From Flavobacterium sp. (GTDB taxonomy: Bacteria; Bacteroidota; Bacteroidia; Flavobacteriales; Flavobacteriaceae), in NCBI RefSeq assembly GCF_027483985.1, contig NZ_JAIXTJ010000011.1:62001-126000 (forward strand): 64,000 nucleotides of DNA, in the 5' to 3' direction. Positions within the stretch are counted from its first letter, which is position 1. Each line of letters starts with the position of its first letter. Shown here in pieces: positions 58,214-64,000 of this stretch. A model generated the notes under the pieces. That model saw nothing but the letters and a program-made list of their open reading frames with translations. It searched no databases and was not told the origin of the DNA. A program made the position numbers and the translations under genes.

Positions 58214-59314
58214 ATGAGAATACTTAAATATATCTTTTTATTACTATTCCTTATATTAATAGGATTGTCGGTTTTTGTTGCCACACAAAAAGCTAATTAT
58301 GATGTTACAAGAAGCAAAGTAATTAAAAATCCGAGAGCAACCGTATTCAATTACATCAATGATTATCGCAATTGGGAAACTTTTAATTCGTGGATTTTAG
58401 AAGACGAATCTATAAAATTTACTTATCCTGAACTTTCGGCTGGCAAAGGCGCTTCGTGTTCTTGGCAAAGCGGTTCTAATTCTGGAAACTTGAAAACTAT
58501 TTACGTGAAGGAAAATGACAGTATTTCACAAAAAATGGTTTCGAATAATGAAAACTCTCAAATTTCTTGGAAATTCAAAGATACCGTTGGTGGCACAAAA
58601 GTAACTTGGAGCAGTAAAGGAACTTTAGATTTTAAATCGAAAGTACTGGCCTTCTTTCAAGGAGGAATCAATAGCGTTGTTGGCGATGCTAATGAAAAAA
58701 GTTTAGAAAATCTTAATAAAACTTTAGATTACGAAATTAACACCTATTCCATAAAAATAAACGGAATTGTGAATCGACCAGGAGGTTTTTATCTAAAACA
58801 ATTCAAATTTTGTAAAGAAAAAGACATTACACGTAACATAAAAATTATGCTGCCAAGAATGCGCCGTTTCTTTGAAAAAAACAGTTTAGTAATGAACGGA
58901 AAGCCTTTCATTATTTATCACAAATACGACCGAACTAATGATATAATTGGTTTTTCAGTTTGTATGCCTATAAGAGATTCCATTTTTATTTCACCTGGTA
59001 GCGATATGCAATCGGGCGAACTCAAGCCTTATACCGCTCTGAAAACAACGTTGACCGGTGATTATTCACACACACAGCAAACTTGGAATAAAGCCTACCA
59101 ACACATTGCAAAAAACAATTTGGTTAGAAATACGTCGCAGCAAATTATTGAAGTCTACACTAAAAATATGGACGATAATAAAAGTCCGTCGAAATGGGTA
59201 ACCGAAGTTTATGTTCCTGTTTATCCAAAAGTTGTTGCAAGACCAGCGTACAGAAAACCAGTTGATTCTACTTCTGTTTCTACGCCAATCGCAGCACCAG
59301 AAGCGACGCCGTAA
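58214..59314 (+). CDS. SRPBCC plus GyrI-like ligand-binding protein, membrane-anchored
   Basis: This 366-residue protein begins with a membrane helix (IFLLLFLILIGLSVFVAT). An SRPBCC (START-like) domain follows (about residues 30-165: VIKNPRATVFNYINDYRNWETF, GTKVTWSSKGTLDF). A GyrI/AraC-effector-like domain comes next (about 195-325: GFSVCMPIRDSI, LKPYTALKTTLTGDYSHTQQTW). The tail (about 335-366) is Pro/Ala/Thr-rich. Both domain types bind hydrophobic small molecules, so a ligand-binding role at the membrane is likely. No catalytic residues are evident. It is 99 bp upstream of the ECF operon. Confidence 0.8.
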   Translation: MRILKYIFLLLFLILIGLSVFVATQKANYDVTRSKVIKNPRATVFNYINDYRNWETFNSWILEDESIKFTYPELSAGKGASCSWQSGSNSGNLKTIYVKENDSISQKMVSNNENSQISWKFKDTVGGTKVTWSSKGTLDFKSKVLAFFQGGINSVVGDANEKSLENLNKTLDYEINTYSIKINGIVNRPGGFYLKQFKFCKEKDITRNIKIMLPRMRRFFEKNSLVMNGKPFIIYHKYDRTNDIIGFSVCMPIRDSIFISPGSDMQSGELKPYTALKTTLTGDYSHTQQTWNKAYQHIAKNNLVRNTSQQIIEVYTKNMDDNKSPSKWVTEVYVPVYPKVVARPAYRKPVDSTSVSTPIAAPEATP

Positions 59315-59345
59315 TCTAAAACTTCATAAAAAAATGGTTGCCGTG

Positions 59346-59374
59346 TTAAACCTTTTTGATTCTCTTTATTCTAA
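59346..59374 (+). promoter_or_regulatory. Possible ECF-type promoter, site 3
   Basis: TTAAACCTTTTT and ATTCTAA resemble, more loosely, the sequences before the two delta-60 genes. It precedes the sigma gene at 59413, which would fit autoregulation. Evidence is comparison only. Confidence 0.3.
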
Positions 59375-59412
59375 CTTGGTATAACAGCTTTGAATAAGAT
59401 AAATTATCTGAA

Positions 59413-59955
59413 TTGCAAGAAGAAAAAGAATTCATAAAAGAATTACTAGACCCAAAAACGCAAAATGTAGCGTTTCAAAAACTCTTGCGTGATTTTCAAA
59501 AACCGTTGTACAATCACATTCGAAATATTGTTTTAAATCACGACGATGCTGATGATGTTTTACAAAACACCTTCATCAAAGTTTTTCAATACCTCAAAAA
59601 TTTTAAAGGCGATAGCAAACTCTTTTCTTGGATGTATCGAATTGCAACTAATGAAGCTATCACTTTTATCAACAGCAAAGCCAAAAGAAGCGGCACGACC
59701 AGTGAAGCTATGCAAACCAAAATTGTAGAGAATTTACAATCAGACGTCTATTTTGATGGAAACGAAATTCAAATAAAGTTACAAAAAGCCATTGCATTAC
59801 TTCCTGAAAAACAACAATTGGTTTTTAAAATGAAATATTTTGAAGAATTAAAATACGAAAATATATCTGAAATCCTAGGAACATCGGTTGGTGCATTGAA
59901 AGCTTCTTACCATCACGCTGTTAAAAAAATTGAAGATTATATGAATACCAATTAA
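59413..59955 (+). CDS. ECF-family RNA polymerase sigma factor
   Basis: This 180-residue sigma-70 ECF protein shows region 2 (ADDVLQNTFIKVFQYLKNF, KLFSWMYRIATNEAI) and region 4 (LPEKQQLVFKMKYFEELKYE, ISEILGTSVGALKASYHHAV). The start is a TTG at 59413; no ATG fits upstream. It is the first gene of a three-gene unit with a membrane-bound acidic protein (gap 33 bp) and a periplasmic sensor-like protein (gap 10 bp). Such units respond to envelope stress. The regulon is unknown; the shared promoter-like sites suggest a testable link to the delta-60 genes. Confidence 0.9.
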   Translation: MQEEKEFIKELLDPKTQNVAFQKLLRDFQKPLYNHIRNIVLNHDDADDVLQNTFIKVFQYLKNFKGDSKLFSWMYRIATNEAITFINSKAKRSGTTSEAMQTKIVENLQSDVYFDGNEIQIKLQKAIALLPEKQQLVFKMKYFEELKYENISEILGTSVGALKASYHHAVKKIEDYMNTN

Positions 59956-59988
59956 ACCTTTTCAAACAAACTTTGTCCAATATACATT

Positions 59989-60408
59989 ATGAATGATTTT
60001 AAATTAAATACCAACGAGAAAATAACTTCGGGATTCAAAATTCCAGAGGATTACTTTGCTTCTTTTTCTGAAAAAATATTAAACCAAATACCTTCAGAGG
60101 AACCACAAGTAATTTCATTTTATGCAAAATACAGCAGAATTTTATATGCGGCAGCAGCCATTGTAGTTTTAACACTTAGCATTCCTGTAGCAAACCTACT
60201 ACAAAATAATAGTCAAGAAATTGCTTCCAATGAAATTGAAAATTATTTAACGCAACATTCGTCCTTATCGGATGATGATATTGTGAAATTATTAGATGAA
60301 GAGGATATCAAAAATATTGCATTATCAAGTTCAAATGCTATAGAGGAAGATGCCTTAGAAGAAGTACTTTTAAACACCAATCAAATTGAAGATTACATTA
60401 CAAATTAA
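59989..60408 (+). CDS. Probable membrane-bound anti-sigma partner
   Basis: This 139-residue protein has one membrane helix (ILYAAAAIVVLTLSIPVANLL, about residues 52-72). It separates a cytoplasmic N-terminal part (FKIPEDYFASFSEKILNQI) from an acidic periplasmic part (SDDDIVKLLDEED and after). Topology and position directly after the sigma gene are those of an anti-sigma factor. No zinc-anti-sigma motif (HxxxCxxC) is visible. It may instead be an unrelated membrane protein of the operon. Confidence 0.65.
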   Translation: MNDFKLNTNEKITSGFKIPEDYFASFSEKILNQIPSEEPQVISFYAKYSRILYAAAAIVVLTLSIPVANLLQNNSQEIASNEIENYLTQHSSLSDDDIVKLLDEEDIKNIALSSSNAIEEDALEEVLLNTNQIEDYITN

Positions 60409-60418
60409 ATAAAACAAA

Positions 60419-60877
60419 ATGAAAAAATATAAAATTATCACGCTATTATTGGCCTTTCTAACCATTAGTTCGTATGCACAACCCGGAAATCGATTTAATG
60501 AAAAAAAGGAACAAATTAAATCCTTAAAAGTTGCTTTCATCACAAATGAATTGGATTTGACATCAGAGGAATCTGCTAAATTTTGGCCTTTATACAATGC
60601 GTTTGAAGACAAACAACACGAAATTAGAAAGCAAAAAATGAGAGCTTATATGAGTAAAGCTGATAGTGCTACTGATAAATTAACTGAAAAAGAGGCAACC
60701 ACATTGTTAAGCCAAATGGAAGCTACCGAAGAGGAATTATACCAACTAAAAAAGAAATTTATCGCGAATTTGAAAAATGTAATTCCGGCCACAAAAATTT
60801 TAAAACTTAAAAAAGCGGAAGAAGAATTCAGTAAAAAACTACTGCAACAATACCGCGACAAGAAAAAAAGTAGATAG
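60419..60877 (+). CDS. Periplasmic Spy/CpxP-like stress-sensor protein
   Basis: This 152-residue exported protein has a signal peptide (KYKIITLLLAFLTISSYAQ) and then a helical body with the LTxxExxxFWPLYN pattern (LDLTSEESAKFWPLYNAFED), typical of Spy/CpxP-like proteins found beside ECF sigma genes in Flavobacteriia. It probably binds misfolded proteins or metal and signals through the operon's membrane protein. The C-terminus is strongly basic (QQYRDKKKSR). It is last in the operon, before a terminator. Confidence 0.8.
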   Translation: MKKYKIITLLLAFLTISSYAQPGNRFNEKKEQIKSLKVAFITNELDLTSEESAKFWPLYNAFEDKQHEIRKQKMRAYMSKADSATDKLTEKEATTLLSQMEATEEELYQLKKKFIANLKNVIPATKILKLKKAEEEFSKKLLQQYRDKKKSR

Positions 60878-60908
60878 TAGTTTAGCTCTTAAAATTTAAT
60901 ATAAAAGT

Positions 60909-60943
60909 AAAAAGTGATTTTCGATTGAAGGTCACTTTTTTTA
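60909..60943 (+). terminator. Terminator of the ECF operon
   Basis: AAAAAGTGA (60909-60917) pairs with TCACTTTTT (60932-60940), with further Ts following. Confidence 0.8.
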
Positions 60944-60962
60944 TGCTACTTACTATATCTTA

Positions 60963-62012
60963 TTATTCAAAAGTAATTTTCACGATTTTGTCTTTACCAG
61001 CAGCAATTGCGGTAGTTCTGTTTATGAACCTAATGGTATATAGCGAGGCATCAGTGCTAAATTGTGACCAAGTTGTTCCGCTATCGTTGGAATAAAACAA
61101 ACCACTTATGCCCACTGAAACCAATTCTTTACCCTTACCATTTGGAACAAATTGAACGCAAGAAGTATATCCAAATCCGGTGTTCTCGCCTACTAATTTC
61201 CAAGTTTTTCCGCCATTGGTTGTTAGTGCTTTATTTTGAAAATTTTGTTTTGGTTTTTCATAATTTCCACCTGCAATAAATCCTATTTTATTGTCATAAA
61301 AGTCGGCTGTAAAAATTCCGGTCATTGCTTCACCTTGAACAATTGGTGTTTCATAAACACTCCAAGTAATACCTTTATCTGGCGAATAAAAAACTCTTGA
61401 TTTTTTGCCACCAGAAACCAACCAAGTATTTGTTCCTTTGATGATAATATTAGTATTACTTGCTGCAAATGCCGCTTCGCCTTCGTTCATTGCTGGTAAA
61501 TTTTTACACGGAATTTTGTTCCAAGTTGTTCCGCCATCACGAGTTATTAGCATACAAAAACAATTTTCAATTGGATCACCAATGGCTATTCCTTCTTGAT
61601 CATTCCAAAATTGCATACTATCATAAAAAACCTTTTCGTTTTGTTCTTGATGCACCAAAGTCTTCTGTTGCAAATCTTTTGAAAACTTATAAAGCAATGC
61701 AGGAGTTCCAACATTTAAAATAAAAATGGAAGTTGTCGTTTGAGCGATACTTCTAAATTCTAGTTTTAGTGAATCTTTATTTATTTTTCGTTCCATTTTG
61801 CTAGCATTGGTTAAACTAACAAATCCTACCCTATTTTTATCGGCTGCATACCATACTTTATCTGAACTAACTGTAATTGGTCGAATACTAATTTTGTCCT
61901 TTAAAATAGTGTCTATCTTGGCTTTTGTGAAAAAAGTATGATCAGCAATTTGAGCCGATTTACAAGAAGTCAAAACAACTGAAAGCAACAATAAAAAAAG
62001 AGATTTTTTCAT
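60963..62012 (-). CDS. Beta-propeller lipoprotein (YCF48/BNR type)
   Basis: This 349-residue lipoprotein has a lipobox (LLLLSVVLTSC, mature Cys at about residue 17). The body holds BNR-like repeats (TRDGGTTWNKI, SPDKGITWSVYE, TTNGGKTWKLVGE, SNDSGTTWSQF) at propeller spacing. Proteins of this type resemble YCF48/HCF136 and sialidase propellers; here no catalytic residues are visible. It is likely lipid-anchored in the envelope. Function and ligand are unknown. It lies convergent to the ECF operon. Confidence 0.82.
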   Translation of the reverse strand: MKKSLFLLLLSVVLTSCKSAQIADHTFFTKAKIDTILKDKISIRPITVSSDKVWYAADKNRVGFVSLTNASKMERKINKDSLKLEFRSIAQTTTSIFILNVGTPALLYKFSKDLQQKTLVHQEQNEKVFYDSMQFWNDQEGIAIGDPIENCFCMLITRDGGTTWNKIPCKNLPAMNEGEAAFAASNTNIIIKGTNTWLVSGGKKSRVFYSPDKGITWSVYETPIVQGEAMTGIFTADFYDNKIGFIAGGNYEKPKQNFQNKALTTNGGKTWKLVGENTGFGYTSCVQFVPNGKGKELVSVGISGLFYSNDSGTTWSQFSTDASLYTIRFINRTTAIAAGKDKIVKITFE

Positions 62013-62141
62013 AAAATATAATCTGTTAACCGTGCTAAAATACGATATAATTTTGTGTTAATGATTTGTGAATAAAAAATCTTGGCACAAAAATTGGTTT
62101 ATGCTAACAAATGCTATTATAAACCTTTAATACTTTGTGTT

Positions 62142-63509
62142 ATGAAATCAAAAATATTTTTTTCGACAGTAATGAGTTTGCTATTTGCAGGTTCATTTGC
62201 CCAAGACAGAACAACTGTAAATGCTACAAGTTCTGAAATTAGTGACAACTTAGATTTAAAAGCTATTGCTTCTATTTTTGGTGAATCTAAAAATTTAGAA
62301 GATTTTGAAAATCGAATCAACGATCCTAAAGCCCAAATTTCTAATTTAGATTTAAATAATGATAATCAAGTTGATTATTTGAGAGTTATTGAATCGGTTG
62401 AAGGAAGAACCCATTTAATTGTAGTACAATCGGTTTTAGGTCGTGATCAATTTCAAGATGTTTGCACCGTTGAAGTAGAGAAAGACGCCAACAATCGTGT
62501 ACAAGTGCAAGTCGTTGGTGACGTTTATATGTATGGAAGTAACTACATCTACGAACCAGTTTATGTAAACGTACCAGTAATTTATAATTATTTCTGGGTT
62601 CCAAATTACCGTCCATATTGTTCAAGTTGGTATTGGGGTTACTATCCAAGCTATTATACTTATTGGAGTCCTTGTCCGGTTTTTAGATACCGTCACAACA
62701 TTGGTTTATGGATTAATTTCAGTCACCAATACAATTATGTAAATTACAGAAGATGTCACGTTGCTTACAATAATTACTATGGTAGAAGAGCTAATTATTG
62801 CGAAAGACAATATCCAACTCGTTCTTTCGGTCACAGAAATTCAGGTTACACTAACCGATATGAATTGGATAGAACAAGAACCACAAGAGACGTTGCGTTC
62901 AACAATACGAGAAATAACGGCATCACAAGAGGCAATGCAACAAATGGAACAGTAAGAGAAAATGCAACTTATGGTGGAGTTAGAACTAATAACAATACCA
63001 TCAGAAACAATTCATCTGAAACTATAAGAAGTACGTCACCTGTAAGAGAAAATAATGTTTATGGCGGCGTCAGAACTAACAACAATACCATCAGAAACAA
63101 TTCATCTGAAACTGTTAGAGAAATTAGTCCTGTAAGAGAAAATAATGTTTATGGTGGCGTTAGAACTAGTAACAATACCATCAGAAACAATTCATCTGAA
63201 ACTGTGAGAAGCACATCGCCTGTTAGAGAAAATGCAACTTATGGTGGCGTTAGAACTAATAACAATACTATCAGAAACAATTCATCTGAAACTGTGAGAA
63301 GTACATCGCCTGTAAGAGAAAATAATTCTTTTGGCGGCGTTCGACCTTCTAGTGAAACAGTAAGAAGCGCTCCAACGACAAGAGGAAATTCTTATGAGCC
63401 ATCAAGAAGTGCCTCAACATCAAGAAGTACTGGTGTAGAAAGAAGTTCAAGTAGTTCATCAAGAGGTGGAAATTCATCAGATAGAGGTGGAAATTCAGGT
63501 AGAAGATAA
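62142..63509 (+). CDS. Exported Tyr-rich protein with 30-residue tandem repeats
   Basis: I start at the ATG at 62142 (455 residues), which gives the signal peptide SKIFFSTVMSLLFAGSFAQ. Residues about 20-140 form a structured domain with an EF-hand-like SNLDLNNDNQVDYLRVIE calcium-binding loop. Residues about 145-230 are very rich in Tyr and Trp. From residue 277 come four nearly exact 30-residue repeats (unit YGGVRTNNNTIRNNSSE plus TVRSTSPVRENN), then an Arg/Ser/Gly-rich tail. It is probably secreted or surface-bound. The near-identity of repeats at the DNA level implies recent expansion. Confidence 0.78.
   Translation: MKSKIFFSTVMSLLFAGSFAQDRTTVNATSSEISDNLDLKAIASIFGESKNLEDFENRINDPKAQISNLDLNNDNQVDYLRVIESVEGRTHLIVVQSVLGRDQFQDVCTVEVEKDANNRVQVQVVGDVYMYGSNYIYEPVYVNVPVIYNYFWVPNYRPYCSSWYWGYYPSYYTYWSPCPVFRYRHNIGLWINFSHQYNYVNYRRCHVAYNNYYGRRANYCERQYPTRSFGHRNSGYTNRYELDRTRTTRDVAFNNTRNNGITRGNATNGTVRENATYGGVRTNNNTIRNNSSETIRSTSPVRENNVYGGVRTNNNTIRNNSSETVREISPVRENNVYGGVRTSNNTIRNNSSETVRSTSPVRENATYGGVRTNNNTIRNNSSETVRSTSPVRENNSFGGVRPSSETVRSAPTTRGNSYEPSRSASTSRSTGVERSSSSSSRGGNSSDRGGNSGRR
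62970..63329 (+). repeat. 90-bp coding tandem repeat, four units
   Basis: Four direct 90-bp units begin at 62970, 63060, 63150 and 63240, each starting TATGG and containing CCATCAGAAACAATTCATCT or a one-base variant. They keep the reading frame. Confidence 0.9.
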
Positions 63510-63532
63510 TCTATAATTAATATAAACTAGGA

Positions 63533-63561
63533 AGCATCGAAAATATTCGATGCTTTTTTTA
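63533..63561 (+). terminator. Terminator after the repeat protein gene
   Basis: AGCATCGAA (63533-63541) pairs with TTCGATGCT (63546-63554), with T run after it. Confidence 0.88.
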
Positions 63562-63609
63562 TTTCAAATTGCTAAAATGAATAACTTTGCATTCTTTTAT
63601 TAATTAATT

Positions 63610-64000
63610 ATGAGCTCACACAGCCATCAAAACATTCACAGCAAGTTATCTACTGCTGGATTATTAGTTACACTAGGAATCATTTTTGGAGATATTGGTA
63701 CTTCGCCTTTATATGTTATGAAAGCCATTCTTGGCCAATATGCCATAACATCTGATATCGTTTTAGGAGGAATTTCTTGTATTTTCTGGACGCTTACTTT
63801 GCAAACAACTTTAAAGTACGTAATCATCACCTTAAGCGCCGATAACCACGGTGAAGGTGGGATTTTTGCGTTGTTTGCCTTAGTTAAAAAAACAAAAATT
63901 AAATGGTTAATCGTACCCGCAATCATCGGAGGAAGTACACTGTTAGCTGACGGTATCATAACGCCACCTATTTCTGTTTCATCAGCAGTAGAAGGTCTTA
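63610..64000 (+). CDS. kup: Kup-type potassium transporter, N-terminal part
   Basis: The frame opens at 63610 and runs off the window after about 130 codons. Kup signatures are present: [15 protein letters not shown] (about residues 25-39), [31 protein letters not shown] (split across about residues 62-92; the ADNxGEGG motif is diagnostic) and [19 protein letters not shown] near the end. The protein imports potassium with protons across the inner membrane. The full family length is about 650 residues, so the rest lies beyond the window. Confidence 0.92.
   Translation, partial: MSSHSHQNIHSKLSTAGLLVTLGIIFGDIGTSPLYVMKAILGQYAITSDIVLGGISCIFWTLTLQTTLKYVIITLSADNHGEGGIFALFALVKKTKIKWLIVPAIIGGSTLLADGIITPPISVSSAVEGL

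Overview
The window looks like a chromosomal segment of a Flavobacterium-like member of the Flavobacteriaceae. The support is low GC, ATG starts with weak Shine-Dalgarno sequences, TAnnTTTG-type promoter boxes, two large proteins ending in a type IX secretion (T9SS) sorting domain, and a dispersed menaquinone (men) gene set. I saw no rRNA, tRNA, CRISPR array or intact transposase gene.

Layout. 1-8.7 kb is accessory: hypothetical proteins, a membrane protein and a DUF4328 protein, separated by repeat-rich DNA. That DNA includes four MITE-like elements of about 196 bp with nested inverted repeats (4.4-5.5 kb) and the right half of a fifth at the window edge. 8.7-19.9 kb is a defence island on the plus strand. 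In order it holds: a decayed AAA ATPase; a type III-like restriction helicase-nuclease (BPTD_3080-like); a GmrSD-like DUF262/DUF1524 protein; a small GIY-YIG-like gene broken by an in-frame stop; a large beta-class DNA methyltransferase; an unknown 106-residue protein; a Septu pair (PtuA ATPase plus PtuB HNH nuclease); and a 138-residue protein I recall as DUF6530-like. 20-27 kb holds small genes (exported OB-fold, helical protein, GIY-YIG, S1/P1 nuclease, a degraded DUF4157 fragment, an alcohol dehydrogenase and an RMD1-family protein) among dense intergenic hairpin repeats.

27-43.9 kb is housekeeping, mostly minus strand: MFS transporter plus Nudix; an AAA+/VWA pair; an adaptor-permease-ATPase exporter operon; menC; menA; menB; a UPF0173 hydrolase; PH-domain proteins. 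44-53 kb carries two paralogous delta-60-repeat T9SS proteins that flank a C1 peptidase, a DOPA-dioxygenase-like protein and a possible NlpC-like protein. 53-64 kb holds cvfB, a SET-domain gene, menD, a GNAT acetyltransferase, a MazG-like pyrophosphohydrolase, an SRPBCC/GyrI protein, an ECF sigma operon with its likely envelope sensor, a beta-propeller lipoprotein, a repeat-rich exported protein and the start of a Kup potassium transporter.

How they fit together. The restriction genes and the Septu pair run in one direction with gaps of 1-52 bp or small overlaps, so they may be transcribed as one defence cassette. menD, menB, menA and menC supply menaquinone from one strand but are separated by unrelated genes. 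A similar AACCTTT...CATCT-like sequence lies upstream of both delta-60 genes and, more loosely, of the ECF sigma gene, which suggests a possible shared ECF-type regulon.
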